A stretch of DNA of 64,000 nucleotides from Fibrivirga algicola (GCF_011742925.1 NZ_WAEL01000005.1:1-64000); one strand, 5' to 3'; shown: positions 8,238 to 18,132, counted from the stretch's first letter. Translations and numbers: made by a program. Notes: generated by a model not told the origin, from the sequence alone.

Positions 8238-9134
8238 ATGCGCGCGGTACTGCTGCTTCTGTGTATGCTTACAACCAGTTCACTCGCTGCCCAGCCGGCA
8301 CGTACCTACGATCTGCAGGGCCATCGGGGGTGCCGGGGCTTAATGCCCGAAAATACAATCCCGGCTTTTTTGACGGCCCTCGACCTGGGCGTAAACACAC
8401 TGGAACTCGACGTGGTGATAAGCCAGGACGGGCAGGTGGTCATTTCGCATGAGCCCTATTTCAACGCCGCATTTAGCATCAAACCAGATGGTACGCCGGT
8501 GACGAAGAGTGAGGAAAAAAGCCTGGTTTTATACAGGATGCCCTACGCTGATATTAAGCAATATGACGTTGGCTCGAATGGGAACGCCCGTTTTCCTGAA
8601 CAGCAGAAACTGAAGGTAGCCAAACCGCTTCTCACCGATATGATTGCGGCAGTGGAGGCCTATCGAACCGAAAAAAAGCTGCCAGTTTTCGCCTACAACA
8701 TTGAGTTGAAAAGCGAGGAGACGGAATATGACGTAAGCCAGCCCCGCCCGGTGGAGTTCTGTCGGCTGGTAAACGCGGTGCTTACCAGGGCAGGTATCCC
8801 GGCTGAACGATTAATTATTCAGAGCTTCGATTTCGCAATCTTGCAGGAATGGCACCTGCAAATATTGGCTAAACAAGCGCTGCCTGTTCGACTGGCGGCA
8901 CTGGTCGAAAACATTCGGGGTATCGACCATAACCTAAAAAAGCTTGGTTTCAAACCGGCTATTTATAGCCCCGGTTATCAGTTAATTGGGCGGGATGGCG
9001 TGGAAAAACTGCACCAACAGGGTATCAAAGTAATCCCCTGGACGGTGAATAATGTGGCCGATATGCGCCGTATGCTCGACTTCGGCGTCGATGGGTTAAT
9101 CACCGATTATCCTAACCGTGCAAAAGATCTATAG
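8238..9134 (+). CDS. secreted glycerophosphodiester phosphodiesterase
   Basis: GDPD family: hydrolyses glycerophosphodiesters to glycerol 3-phosphate and an alcohol. A signal peptide (MRAVLLLLCMLTTSSLAAQ) is followed by the TIM-barrel motifs QGHRGCRGLMPENT (catalytic HR and EN), LELDVVISQDGQVVISHEP (metal-binding E and D, catalytic His) and a C-terminal PWTVN with GVDGLITDYP. I chose ATG 8238 because an upstream in-frame TTG (8214) lies within the promoter box. About 298 aa, in the normal range. Confidence 0.92.
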   Translation: MRAVLLLLCMLTTSSLAAQPARTYDLQGHRGCRGLMPENTIPAFLTALDLGVNTLELDVVISQDGQVVISHEPYFNAAFSIKPDGTPVTKSEEKSLVLYRMPYADIKQYDVGSNGNARFPEQQKLKVAKPLLTDMIAAVEAYRTEKKLPVFAYNIELKSEETEYDVSQPRPVEFCRLVNAVLTRAGIPAERLIIQSFDFAILQEWHLQILAKQALPVRLAALVENIRGIDHNLKKLGFKPAIYSPGYQLIGRDGVEKLHQQGIKVIPWTVNNVADMRRMLDFGVDGLITDYPNRAKDL

Positions 9135-9216
9135 AACAAGCCAACGCAATACGTGTTTGTACTTAGACCGGCAAACGGTTAAGTTTATAGCTTAATCGCC
9201 TGATCGTACCGCCCGT

Positions 9217-10749
9217 ATGACATTTCTGAACACGACGCTCAGTTGGCTTCTCCGTCGGCGCCTTCCCCGAATTGAGGGACTGAAGGCCCGCCCTGGCGAA
9301 GCGCAACAACTCGTTTTCCGATCGCTGATCGGTCGGGGGCGGCGTACCGAATGGGGTCGAAAATACGGCTACAATGCCATTCAGTCGGTGCAGGATTTTC
9401 AGCAACGGGTGCCCGTATCAGGTTACGAAGAGCTTTTTCCGTATATAGAACGGATCATGAAAGGCGAGCAGAATGTACTCTGGTCGTCGCCTATCCGTTG
9501 GTTTTCCAAATCGTCAGGAACAACCAATGCCCGTAGCAAGTACATTCCTGTTTCGTCGGAAGCGCTCGATGACTGCCACATAAAAGGCGGTAAAGACATG
9601 ATGGCGCTTTACATCGCGAACCGGCCGGATACCCGTGTTTTTGAGGGGAAAGGGCTGTCTATCGGTGGTAGCCTGCATGCAAATCCATACGGCCACAACA
9701 GTGCAACGGGCGATATATCGGCTGTTGTTATGAAAAACCTGCCTGCCTGGGGGCAGGTAATCAGAACTCCGTCGCTCGATGTAGCCCTGATGGACGAATG
9801 GGAGGCTAAAATTGACCGGATGGCTCACATCACGGCGCAGGAAAACGTAACCAGTATTTTGGGCGTACCTACCTGGACTATGGTGCTGATACAACGGGTG
9901 CTTGACCAGACCGGTAAAGAAAGTATTCTTGATGTGTGGCCCAACTTTGAAGTGTTTATTCACGGAGCCGTTGCGTTTCAGCCTTACCGTAAATTATTCA
10001 GTGAGCAGGTTTTTGGTCGTAGTAGTGTAGGATTTCAGGAAGTATACAACGCTTCTGAAGGGTATTTCGCCATTCAGGATGATATGACCCGGGCCAACGA
10101 GATGATGCTCATGCCCGATTATGGCATCTTCTATGAGTTTGTACCAGTCGAAGAAGCTGATCAGCCATTCCCAAAAGCATACACCATTGAAGAGGTAGAG
10201 TTAAACCGAAACTACGCGCTGATCATCTCGACCAATGCTGGCCTGTGGCGTTACCGAATTGGCGATACGGTCCGTTTCACCTCTCTATACCCCCATCGGA
10301 TCCGGGTTAGTGGGCGTACCAAGCATTTTATCAATGCCTTTGGGGAAGAGGTTATTGTCGAGAACGCTGAGATGGCTATTACGCAGGCTTGCCTGGCTAC
10401 AGGCGCCGTTATCGCCGACTATACGGCAGGCCCCGTCTATATGCAGCACGGTCAGCAGGGAGGGCACGAATGGGTGATCGAATTTGCCCGTGACCCAAGT
10501 AGCCTTACGGAGTTCACACGCGTGCTTGATGATACCCTCCGGCAGGTTAATTCAGATTACGACGCTAAGCGTTACCATGATTTGGCGCTCGTTAAGCCCG
10601 TAGTGCACGCCGTGCCTACAGGTACGTTCTACGCCTGGATGAGTCAGCGCGGTAAAGTTGGCGGGCAGCACAAAGTCCCCCGCCTCAGCAACTCCCGCGA
10701 ATACGTCGACGATTTACTCGGCGGCCGCTATGGCAACGTCTATAAGTAG
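9217..10749 (+). CDS. GH3-family acyl acid amido synthetase
   Basis: The GH3 superfamily (ANL-type adenylating enzymes) adenylates carboxylic acids and joins them to amines; plant members conjugate auxin and jasmonate to amino acids. The protein is 510 aa. It has KSSGTT near residue 100 (ATP-binding loop, equivalent to SSGTSxG), YNASEGYFA near residue 280 (adenylate contact), and a C-terminal WRYRIGDTVRF with SGRTKHFINAFGEEV. The bacterial substrate is unknown. It lies 82 nt after the phosphodiesterase and may share its transcript. Proximity to the trp operon is suggestive but could be chance. Confidence 0.88.
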   Translation: MTFLNTTLSWLLRRRLPRIEGLKARPGEAQQLVFRSLIGRGRRTEWGRKYGYNAIQSVQDFQQRVPVSGYEELFPYIERIMKGEQNVLWSSPIRWFSKSSGTTNARSKYIPVSSEALDDCHIKGGKDMMALYIANRPDTRVFEGKGLSIGGSLHANPYGHNSATGDISAVVMKNLPAWGQVIRTPSLDVALMDEWEAKIDRMAHITAQENVTSILGVPTWTMVLIQRVLDQTGKESILDVWPNFEVFIHGAVAFQPYRKLFSEQVFGRSSVGFQEVYNASEGYFAIQDDMTRANEMMLMPDYGIFYEFVPVEEADQPFPKAYTIEEVELNRNYALIISTNAGLWRYRIGDTVRFTSLYPHRIRVSGRTKHFINAFGEEVIVENAEMAITQACLATGAVIADYTAGPVYMQHGQQGGHEWVIEFARDPSSLTEFTRVLDDTLRQVNSDYDAKRYHDLALVKPVVHAVPTGTFYAWMSQRGKVGGQHKVPRLSNSREYVDDLLGGRYGNVYK

Positions 10750-11071
10750 CAACTGAGCTAAGCCTTCTCCGCAGTAATTACACGTTAGTACACAACGTAT
10801 GTTAGGAACCAGCCACTAACTTAATATACTATTTGTCGCAGTTTGATAGATAATTGATAAAAATAACAGTTATTAGTGGCTAAAACAGTCTGTTAGTAAG
10901 CTCTTTAGGCTTCGTTGTCTCCCTTCTGTCAATACAGTATATATTCATTCGGCATATCTATTTATCTGACTTCTTTGTCGATTTAGTTTGACAATGACAG
11001 GCACGTAATGAACCGAATTTACTCAACCGTCTGAAAGCTGATGAAGTAACGCAACCACATCATTGATATAA
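10750..11071. other. intergenic region, no gene seen
   Basis: This 322-nt stretch has no convincing coding frame. It is AT-richer than its surroundings. I found no exact TAnnTTTG box and no terminator with a T run. It presumably carries the promoter of the membrane protein gene that follows. Confidence 0.5.
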
Positions 11072-12643
11072 ATGTCGTTTACTACTCCAGAGACACTACA
11101 CACAAAAACCAAACGTAAACCAACCAACCAACAGTATCAGGAAGTCAAGTGGCCGCAATGGGTCCTTTTAGGAGCATACGCGCTATTTACGGGATTTTTG
11201 ATGCGTCGTCACGAACCCTGTTTTGACGAGATACACGCCTGGGTGATTGTCCTGCACAGCGAGTCACTAAATGCACTTCATGCTAACAAAGTATATGAGG
11301 GACATCCAGATGCCTGGTACGTAATACTGTATGCTATAAGCCAGTTTACTAAAGATTTTTTTTGGGTTCAGATAGCACATTGGGCTATGATTGTAGGGGC
11401 CATGCTTTTATTAGTACGTTATGCTCCTTTTTCAATCGTTACTAAATCACTACTTCTTTTTAGCTATCTGTTTGCCTACGAATATGCAGTTATCAGCCGG
11501 AATTATGCGCTCGGAATATTATTGTTATTCGTCGTATGCTCGCTTTTCCGGTACCGATCTCGCAGCCTGGTTTACCTAAGCATTTGCTTAATCTTGATGG
11601 TGCTGATACAAGTATCTGCATTAACCGCGTTGGTAGGATGCGCTTTATATGGCGCGTTGATTCTTGACAGCATCCTACATAATAAAGCTGCCATACGAGC
11701 AAATTGGCTTATTTATGGAGTAGGCTTGTTGCTGATTGTGGCGGGGTTAGCTTTCTGTTACCTATCTGTAGTCCCCCCGGCTGATCTCAACTTATACTGG
11801 ATAGATACAAGGTTAACTGTAGAGCGATTCTTCAGATCAGCTACCTATTTCGTAAATGCGTTCCTCCAGATACCGGCAGATCCTTGGTATTTCTGGAATA
11901 CAGCTTTGCTAGATAATATACAAAACGGGTCACTTCAGTTGCTGGTGAAATGCATGGTTGTGCTTGGTATCATTGGTCTAGTGGCAGTACCAATGTTCCG
12001 TAGCCGTGTGGCACTACTTGGGTGGACAGCAGCATGCCTTGCGGTCTTTATTATGTTTTACACCCGCTATCCAGGAATATTTCGCCATCACGGTCACTTT
12101 TTCATTGCTTTTGTGTGTTTCCTATGGATTCAGCCCCAACTGATCGACTATAGAAAGTCAATAACCGTGTCTAAGAAGGCTGGCATTCTGTTTGCCAATA
12201 AAGCCTGGGTCCTGCTGCTGAGCTTACAGGTTGCAATGGCATTTTTTGCCGGATATCAAGATGCCAGACGGCCTTTTTCCATGGGAAAACAAGTAGCAGC
12301 GTTCATTCTATCGCAAGGCTATAAAGATCATTTTCTGGCTGGCTATCTCGACAATATAGGGGAGAGTGTTGCTGCCTTCATTCCGGGCTTTAGAATGTAT
12401 TACCCTTCCTCAGGTCGGCAGAACAACTATTTAAAAAATGATAGCAAGGTGAAATTTCTGACAAACAGACAGTTGGTCGACTCTGTCAGAAAGCGTACTA
12501 TCGGGCCAGTACTATTAATTGTCAGCGGCAAAATGCCCCATCAAGAGGCTGATTCGTTAAACTTAATTCCTGTACAGCATTTTGTAGGGAGCATTGTGAT
12601 GGATGAACAGTATATGCTATATGAACTGAGACCAGAAAACTAA
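11072..12643 (+). CDS. multi-pass membrane protein, GT-C glycosyltransferase-like
   Basis: It is 523 aa with about ten hydrophobic segments. The first extracytoplasmic loop has CFDEIHAWV, where the acidic pair resembles the catalytic Asp/Glu of GT-C (ArnT/PMT-like) transferases; ISRNYALGI follows near residue 145. A soluble C-terminal region of about 130 residues follows the last membrane segment. The substrate is unknown. Its base composition is AT-richer than the neighbouring genes, possibly a sign of transfer. It is convergent with the flavin reductase gene, with only 2 nt between stops. Confidence 0.6.
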   Translation: MSFTTPETLHTKTKRKPTNQQYQEVKWPQWVLLGAYALFTGFLMRRHEPCFDEIHAWVIVLHSESLNALHANKVYEGHPDAWYVILYAISQFTKDFFWVQIAHWAMIVGAMLLLVRYAPFSIVTKSLLLFSYLFAYEYAVISRNYALGILLLFVVCSLFRYRSRSLVYLSICLILMVLIQVSALTALVGCALYGALILDSILHNKAAIRANWLIYGVGLLLIVAGLAFCYLSVVPPADLNLYWIDTRLTVERFFRSATYFVNAFLQIPADPWYFWNTALLDNIQNGSLQLLVKCMVVLGIIGLVAVPMFRSRVALLGWTAACLAVFIMFYTRYPGIFRHHGHFFIAFVCFLWIQPQLIDYRKSITVSKKAGILFANKAWVLLLSLQVAMAFFAGYQDARRPFSMGKQVAAFILSQGYKDHFLAGYLDNIGESVAAFIPGFRMYYPSSGRQNNYLKNDSKVKFLTNRQLVDSVRKRTIGPVLLIVSGKMPHQEADSLNLIPVQHFVGSIVMDEQYMLYELRPEN

Positions 12644-12645
12644 AA

Positions 12646-13134
12646 TCATCCTCTGACCAATTTCTTATCTTTCAGGTAGTCGTTGGTCAATACTGTCTTG
12701 CCGGGGTTGAGCACCACCTGCCTGATCACATCACAGATAAACACATCGTGATCGCCGCCATCGACACTGTCGAGGACGCGGCATTGAACGTACCCAACGG
12801 CCTCGGTCAGGTAAGGACAGCCCCGATCATCGTAGGCATGCGGTAGCCGGATGAACTTGTCCACGGTGCGGCCCGACTGGCGGCCCAGCTTACGGATCAG
12901 ACCAGTTTGGTCTTGGGCCAGCAGGTTTACATTGAGCAACCCGCTCTGGCGCACAAGCTCAATGGTGTAGTCAATTTTATAAAGAGCCACGGCCAGTCGG
13001 CTACCGCCCAGTGCTGTCTGCATTACCCAGGTAGCAATATTGGCATTTTGGCGTTGCTGAGGTGTACCTGGGTCGGCCACGGCCGTGATCGAGTGGACAT
13101 CGTAATTTTTATACTTGAGCAGACGTTTGGGCAT
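12646..13134 (-). CDS. flavin reductase-like FMN-binding protein
   Basis: Small protein (162 aa) of the DIM6/NTAB flavin reductase fold: HSITAVADPG, then NANIATWVMQTALGG and a SGLLNVNLL core with a C-terminal HDVFICDV. Members reduce FMN with NAD(P)H or bind FMN. Its start overlaps the end of the upstream membrane mannosyltransferase-like gene by 26 nt, so the two are co-translated even though the functions look unrelated. Confidence 0.8.
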   Translation of the reverse strand: MPKRLLKYKNYDVHSITAVADPGTPQQRQNANIATWVMQTALGGSRLAVALYKIDYTIELVRQSGLLNVNLLAQDQTGLIRKLGRQSGRTVDKFIRLPHAYDDRGCPYLTEAVGYVQCRVLDSVDGGDHDVFICDVIRQVVLNPGKTVLTNDYLKDKKLVRG

Positions 13135-14497
13135 AGGTTCGGTGGGTGGTTAGGTAACGTCGGGTATCAATAACAAAAAGCGTAAAAACAATTCCGTATT
13201 CAACTAGAAGTAGCATATGGTCCTCCTGAACGGGGTCGGTTCGATAGGCCGAGTAGGAGAGCCACACCAGGCCAGACCATACCAACATATATCGAATGGA
13301 ATAAGCTGGTGAGGCCACAAAGATTGATGCCGCCACCAACGAGGTGATATACCAGGGATGAACCGTTGTTGCCATAGCCAGGTAGAGCGTAAGCATCCAG
13401 AGTATACGTACCCAGACCGGGAAAACGCGGGCAAAGGCAATGACCAGTAAACCAACCGTTGTTGCCAGCGAAAGCCACAGCCCGATACGGCCGAGGATAT
13501 TGTAGCCTTCCAGCCAAAAACCAGCTTCCCGAATCAGGTAGTACAGGCTGGCGTTGAACTCAAATTTCCGGAAATACAGTTCAATGCTTTCCAGCATATT
13601 CAAGAGCAGCGATACATCGAAGAACGGAATAAACAACACGCCCACCAGACCCAGCACCAGGGCTGCGTACCGAATACCACGCGGCCAGCCAATATGGGCG
13701 ATTATCACAGGTAGCGCAATCAGTGGAAGCAGTTTGGTGGCAATGGCCATGGCCAGCGCAGCTGCTGAAAGAACTCGTCTGTGTACCTGCCAGAGGTACA
13801 CAGCCAGCAAGGTAAAGAAAATCATAATGGCTTCGAAGTGGACATTGCCGGTCAGCTCCAGAATGATCAGTGGATTCAGGCCATAAAGAAAGGCTAGATT
13901 AGGGTTGCGACCGTTGCGTGTCAACAATCTGATCATTAACCATAACGTACCTAAATCGGCCAGAATAATCGGTACCCGCAACGCCACTACACTACTTGCG
14001 GCATTAGTGGGAGCTATCCAGGCAGCCAGTGCGAAGAGAAGTTGGTCGACAGGTGGATAAACGGTGTAGTAATTGGGTGAGTTTAAGAGTTGGTACAACG
14101 TAGGGTCGATATGAGCATCCGGTGCTACGCCACCAGCCATCAGCTCAACGGGTAAGTACCGAAAGGGATTGACCCCGTTGAGCAGCAGCCGGCCATCCCA
14201 GATGAATCGGGCATAGTCATCTGAGAGAGCGGGCATGGCCAGTAACAGCAATAGCCTGAATACTATAGCTGACCCAGCTAAAAACTTGTCGGGCGCTGCT
14301 GTGGCATCAGTAGTGGCCAGCAATAGAGGCTGAGCGCGCAGGCTATAGCCCCACATCAGCAGTGTATATAGGCCAATAAGCATCGGAAACTGCCCACGCG
14401 GCGTAGCGTAGCCAAGCAGGCCGTATAGACAGGCCGATAAAAGGAGCCAGCCCCAGCGTAGGGCTGGTGTGGCAGAGAAAGGGTTGGGTAGGATCAT
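13109..14497 (-). CDS. polytopic membrane glycosyltransferase (GT87/mannosyltransferase-like)
   Basis: It is 462 aa with about twelve membrane segments. The first large loop carries LSDDYARFIWDGRLLLNGVNPF, the acidic motif and 'GxNPF/Y' pattern seen in polyprenyl-phosphate-mannose-dependent GT-C enzymes; VYPPVDQLLFAL and NPLIILELTGNVHFEA follow. It would transfer a sugar from a lipid-linked donor on the outer face of the membrane. Its start overlaps the stop of the upstream GT2 gene by 4 nt, and the GT2 protein encoded at 16172-16891 resembles dolichyl-phosphate-mannose synthase, which could supply such a donor. Confidence 0.75.
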   Translation of the reverse strand: MILPNPFSATPALRWGWLLLSACLYGLLGYATPRGQFPMLIGLYTLLMWGYSLRAQPLLLATTDATAAPDKFLAGSAIVFRLLLLLAMPALSDDYARFIWDGRLLLNGVNPFRYLPVELMAGGVAPDAHIDPTLYQLLNSPNYYTVYPPVDQLLFALAAWIAPTNAASSVVALRVPIILADLGTLWLMIRLLTRNGRNPNLAFLYGLNPLIILELTGNVHFEAIMIFFTLLAVYLWQVHRRVLSAAALAMAIATKLLPLIALPVIIAHIGWPRGIRYAALVLGLVGVLFIPFFDVSLLLNMLESIELYFRKFEFNASLYYLIREAGFWLEGYNILGRIGLWLSLATTVGLLVIAFARVFPVWVRILWMLTLYLAMATTVHPWYITSLVAASIFVASPAYSIRYMLVWSGLVWLSYSAYRTDPVQEDHMLLLVEYGIVFTLFVIDTRRYLTTHRTYAQTSAQV

Positions 14498-16044
14498 GCA
14501 ACCGCACCAGCCGGTCGCCGTTCAGTGTTGGGCGTATCGGTACTGATTGACCGAGGTCCCGCCGAAAGACGCACTGTGTGCAGCAGCGAATATACGAATA
14601 CCATACCGAAGCCTGCTGTCAGCATACAATGGAAGAAGAGCATCCGGTAATCGTTTAAGTAGATACCCAGCCCAATACCGCCTAGGAAATAAAGTAGCAT
14701 AAGGCCCTCCAACAGGGTGAGCCACGGAAACCCCGACGCCATGTACACGTTAGACCGCCAGTTGTCAGAGCCCTTTTGAACGTTGAATTTAGGCGTTCTC
14801 ACAAAAGGCGTTTTTCGACCGATATAGCCTTCGATAACGGCAATGGCGTTATGGAGCGATAACCCCATCATCAGCGATGAATAGGATAAGAAATAAAGCG
14901 GAAACCACCGGCGGCGTTGCGTATGTGATCGCCAGAACGGTATGCCGTAGAAAAGAAGCAGGATAATAAGGTTGTATTGAAAGAAATTAATCAAGTAGTA
15001 AGCCGTTGCCCATTCGGGGTGAAGGCTGCGGATATAAAGAACAGGAACGCTCAAAAAAGCCAGCATGAATACCAGCAGAAAGGTAGAGCTGCTGAAGAGA
15101 TGAAAAAACGCGTGCAGCTTATTGACAACAGGTACGTTCGGCGAACGTAATACGCTTAGCATCAGGCGGCGGGCGCATTCGGCTGCACCTTTCATCCATC
15201 GGTACTGCTGCGACTTCAGGGCGGCCATTGCTACAGGTAACTCAGCGGGTGAGCCAATGTCTTCACGGTATACAAATTTCCAACCTTTCAACTGTGCCCG
15301 ATAACTCAGGTCAAGGTCTTCGGTAAGGGTATCGCTGCTCCACCCCCCCGCGTCATAAATAGCTGACTTGCGCCACACACCCGCCGTACCGTTAAAATTC
15401 ATGAAAAAGTCGGCCGCATTACGGCCACCCTGTTCAATGAAAAAGTGCGCGTTTAATCCAAAGGCTTGCAGCTGCGTCAGGAGTGAGTAATCTTCGTTGA
15501 GGTGCGTCCAGCGTGTTTGGACGATCCCTACCGACGGGCTGGCAAAATGCGGAATTGTTTTCAGCAGGAAATCCGGATCAGGCACAAAGTCGGCGTCGAA
15601 AATAGCAATGAACTCACCGGCAGATCGGTCGAGCCCATAGGCAAGGGCTCCCGCTTTGAACCCCACCCGCTCGGGCCGCTGAATCAACTGGATAGTTAAG
15701 CCAAGCTGCTGGTAGTAGGCTACTTTTTTGGCACTCAGGTCAACAGAATCATCTGTGGAATCGTCGAGCACCTGAATCTCCAGCTTATCTGCTGGGTAAT
15801 TCAGCGCAGCTACAGCATCAATGAGTCGTTCAACAACATAGCGTTCATTATAGAGGGGCAGTTGTACGGTTACAGCCGGAAGCGCCGACCAGGCTGCTGA
15901 ACCGGGCATACTGACTGGCGCGCGCTGAGCCTGCTGTCGTTTTCCCGATCGGAGATAGATGACAATCAGGCTTAGCTGTCCCAGGTTGTAGATGAACAGC
16001 AACAGCAGCGTAAGGGCATAAAGCGTAAGAATAAACTGTTCCAT
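14494..16044 (-). CDS. membrane-bound GT2 glycosyltransferase (cellulose-synthase-like)
   Basis: Processive-type family 2 transferase: one N-terminal membrane segment, then a cytoplasmic GT-A domain with QLPLYNE, EIQVLDDSTDDS, FDADFVPD (DxD), TEDLDLSYRA and QQYRWMKG (QxxRW), followed by about four C-terminal membrane segments. The start is placed at Met 16044 (MEQFILTLYALTLL), which begins just before the first membrane helix; an upstream in-frame ATG at 16110 would add 22 residues. Overlaps the next gene by 4 nt. Similar proteins glycosylate lipids or polymers; the product is unknown. Confidence 0.85.
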   Translation of the reverse strand: MEQFILTLYALTLLLLFIYNLGQLSLIVIYLRSGKRQQAQRAPVSMPGSAAWSALPAVTVQLPLYNERYVVERLIDAVAALNYPADKLEIQVLDDSTDDSVDLSAKKVAYYQQLGLTIQLIQRPERVGFKAGALAYGLDRSAGEFIAIFDADFVPDPDFLLKTIPHFASPSVGIVQTRWTHLNEDYSLLTQLQAFGLNAHFFIEQGGRNAADFFMNFNGTAGVWRKSAIYDAGGWSSDTLTEDLDLSYRAQLKGWKFVYREDIGSPAELPVAMAALKSQQYRWMKGAAECARRLMLSVLRSPNVPVVNKLHAFFHLFSSSTFLLVFMLAFLSVPVLYIRSLHPEWATAYYLINFFQYNLIILLLFYGIPFWRSHTQRRRWFPLYFLSYSSLMMGLSLHNAIAVIEGYIGRKTPFVRTPKFNVQKGSDNWRSNVYMASGFPWLTLLEGLMLLYFLGGIGLGIYLNDYRMLFFHCMLTAGFGMVFVYSLLHTVRLSAGPRSISTDTPNTERRPAGAVA

Positions 16045-16171
16045 AAAGTCAGACAAAGTCGTCTGGATAGGTTCATAACGTTGGCAGTTCGTTAAAAATG
16101 CCAAAAGCAATTTCGGGTCATGGGCCTGTTGTCAGTGGCCACACAACCCTGTCGCTTTCGCGTTATGCTAC

Positions 16172-16891
16172 TTACGACCGTCCAGACGTACCACTGTATC
16201 TGGCAATGGTAGTCAAAATTTTATAGCCCGCCAGAACAGTCCCCCGTAACGTACCCGAAATCTTGGAATGACCAATTCGACGGCGATATCGAACGGGTAC
16301 TTCCACACTACGCAACCCGCGCTTAGCCGCTTTTACCTGCATCTCCACTGTCCATCCGTAGGTCGTGTCCTGCATATCGAGGGCTATCAGGCTAGTGTAA
16401 CGAATAGCCCTGAATGGCCCCAAATCGGTAAAACGAACGCCGTAGAGCCAATGAATTAGCCGCGTTGCCAGCCAGTTGCCAAACACCTGTTGTGGAGTCA
16501 TCGACCCCTGCTGCCGCTCACCCAATGCCCGCGAGCCAATGACTAAGTCGGCGGAATTGGCCAAAATTGGCGCAATCACGTCGGTCAGCTCGGCCGGGTA
16601 GTCAGAATAGTCGGCATCCAGAAAAACGATGATATCGGGCTTTTGTTGGCGATTGTGAGCGTACGCGATTCCACGGAGGCAGGCCCGGCCATATCCCTGG
16701 ATGGGTTCGTCGAGAACCGTAGCGCCGGCCGCGGCGGCCTGAACTGCCGTTTGGTCGTTTGAGTTGTTGTTGACCACAATAACCTCCGAAACGACATGCA
16801 TCGGAATTTCGCGGATAACGTTGCCTACCGAATTCTCTTCATTGAAGGCGGGAATGATAACCAGAACAACGGGGGCAGGGGAATTATGCAC
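16172..16891 (-). CDS. GT2 polyprenyl-phosphate sugar transferase-like
   Basis: It is 239 aa and soluble: VIIPAFNEENSVGNVI, VIVVNNNSNDQT, ARACLRGIAYA-type stretch, FLDADYSDYP (DxD) and RRIGHSKISGT near the C-terminus. This is the pattern of dolichyl-phosphate-mannose or undecaprenyl-phosphate-glucose synthases without membrane anchor. It lies upstream of, and probably co-transcribed with, the two membrane glycosyltransferases. Confidence 0.85.
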   Translation of the reverse strand: MHNSPAPVVLVIIPAFNEENSVGNVIREIPMHVVSEVIVVNNNSNDQTAVQAAAAGATVLDEPIQGYGRACLRGIAYAHNRQQKPDIIVFLDADYSDYPAELTDVIAPILANSADLVIGSRALGERQQGSMTPQQVFGNWLATRLIHWLYGVRFTDLGPFRAIRYTSLIALDMQDTTYGWTVEMQVKAAKRGLRSVEVPVRYRRRIGHSKISGTLRGTVLAGYKILTTIARYSGTSGRS

Positions 16892-16904
16892 AGGAATGTA
16901 TACG

Positions 16905-16938
16905 TAAAAAAGCCGGTAAAGGTCGATCCTTTACCGGC
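16905..16938 (-). terminator. terminator of the oxidoreductase gene
   Basis: On the minus strand GCCGGTAAAGG pairs with CCTTTACCGGC (16911-16938) and is followed by six Ts (complement of 16905-16910). It lies 27 nt beyond the stop at 16965. Confidence 0.85.
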
Positions 16939-16964
16939 ATCTTGGGGTACGGGCTGTACCTGGT

Positions 16965-18038
16965 TTATTCAATTTCGATTACTACGTTTTTAGACGCCGG
17001 ATGGGCTACGCAGGTCAGAATATAACCCGCTTTTATCTCCGAGGCCGACAGGCCGTCTTCTTCATCCAGTTTCACTTCGCCAGACACACACTTGCCTAAG
17101 CAGGCAGTACACATACCGGCCTGGCACGAATAGGGCAGATCGATATCCTGGTCGAGTGCTGCTTCCAGAATAGTCTGATGCGGCTCAACGGTAAATTTGT
17201 ATTCGTTGCCTTCATAGAGCACTGTTACATCCTGCGTGCTGCTGTCGTCATCATCGGTATCGCCTTCCAGCACCGCGCCAACAGCCTGAGCTGTGGTGGC
17301 CGTCTGGAAACTTTCACGGTGAATTTTGTCAGTTGGTACGGCTAGCAAATTTAACGCCGAACGTACCTCGTCCATCAACCCATCGGGGCCACACAGGTAG
17401 TAGTCGGCCTGACGCAACGATTCTACCTTGTGCGACTCCAGCAGTTTCAACAAATTAGACTGGTTGATCCGTCCCGAAAAACCACTCCAGCTGGGGCTTG
17501 GCTGACTAAGCACGTGTGTTACCGTCAGGCGGTCCGTGTATACGCCTGAGATCGCATCCAGATGTGCCTTGTAAATGATCTCTTCTTCGTTGCGGTTACC
17601 GTAGATCAGCCATACTTCGCTTTTGGGTTCGGTATGCAAAATCGACTTCATCATCGAGAAGAGGGGCGTAATGCCACTGCCAGCTCCAATCAGAATATGC
17701 AGCCGTTTAGCCATCGAGTCGAGTGCCGGGGTGAACGTACCCATGGGTTCAAGGGTCTCCAGTACGTCGCCTTCTTTGATCCTGTCGCAGAGATAATTAG
17801 ATGCTAAGCCACCGGGTAGCCGCTTCACAGTAACGGCCAGAGATGCATCTACGTGTGGTGAACTCGACATTGAATAAGACCGCCGGACTTTTTGGTTACC
17901 AATGGTCAATAAAAAAGTCAAGAACTGGCCAGGCTGGTAGCGAACTACTTCATTGATAGGGTGCCAGAATTGTATCGTGATGGCGTCGGGGGTTTCCCGT
18001 ACCACTTCTTTCACTTTCAGATAATACCGATTAGCCAT
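16965..18038 (-). CDS. ferredoxin-NADP reductase-type oxidoreductase with C-terminal [2Fe-2S] domain (PaaE-like)
   Basis: Three modules in order: an FAD-binding barrel (RRSYSMSSSP, residues about 53-62), a NAD(P)-binding domain (GAGSGITPLFSMMK, IYGNRNEEEIIY, YYLCGPDGLMDEV), an acidic linker (DTDDDDSS, about 260), and a plant-type ferredoxin domain with PYSCQAGMCTACLGKCVSG plus a final Cys in LTCVAHP. It passes electrons from NAD(P)H to an oxygenase or desaturase. No phenylacetate-oxygenase genes are nearby, so the partner is unknown. 357 aa, normal for the family. Confidence 0.9.
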   Translation of the reverse strand: MANRYYLKVKEVVRETPDAITIQFWHPINEVVRYQPGQFLTFLLTIGNQKVRRSYSMSSSPHVDASLAVTVKRLPGGLASNYLCDRIKEGDVLETLEPMGTFTPALDSMAKRLHILIGAGSGITPLFSMMKSILHTEPKSEVWLIYGNRNEEEIIYKAHLDAISGVYTDRLTVTHVLSQPSPSWSGFSGRINQSNLLKLLESHKVESLRQADYYLCGPDGLMDEVRSALNLLAVPTDKIHRESFQTATTAQAVGAVLEGDTDDDDSSTQDVTVLYEGNEYKFTVEPHQTILEAALDQDIDLPYSCQAGMCTACLGKCVSGEVKLDEEDGLSASEIKAGYILTCVAHPASKNVVIEIE

Positions 18039-18132
18039 GAATGAGTAACGCCTCGTAGACGAACTTTGTTGATGGATTTTTTACCAGTAAAGGTCGTTAT
18101 AAAACCGATAGTACAGGTGTGGAATTAACCAT

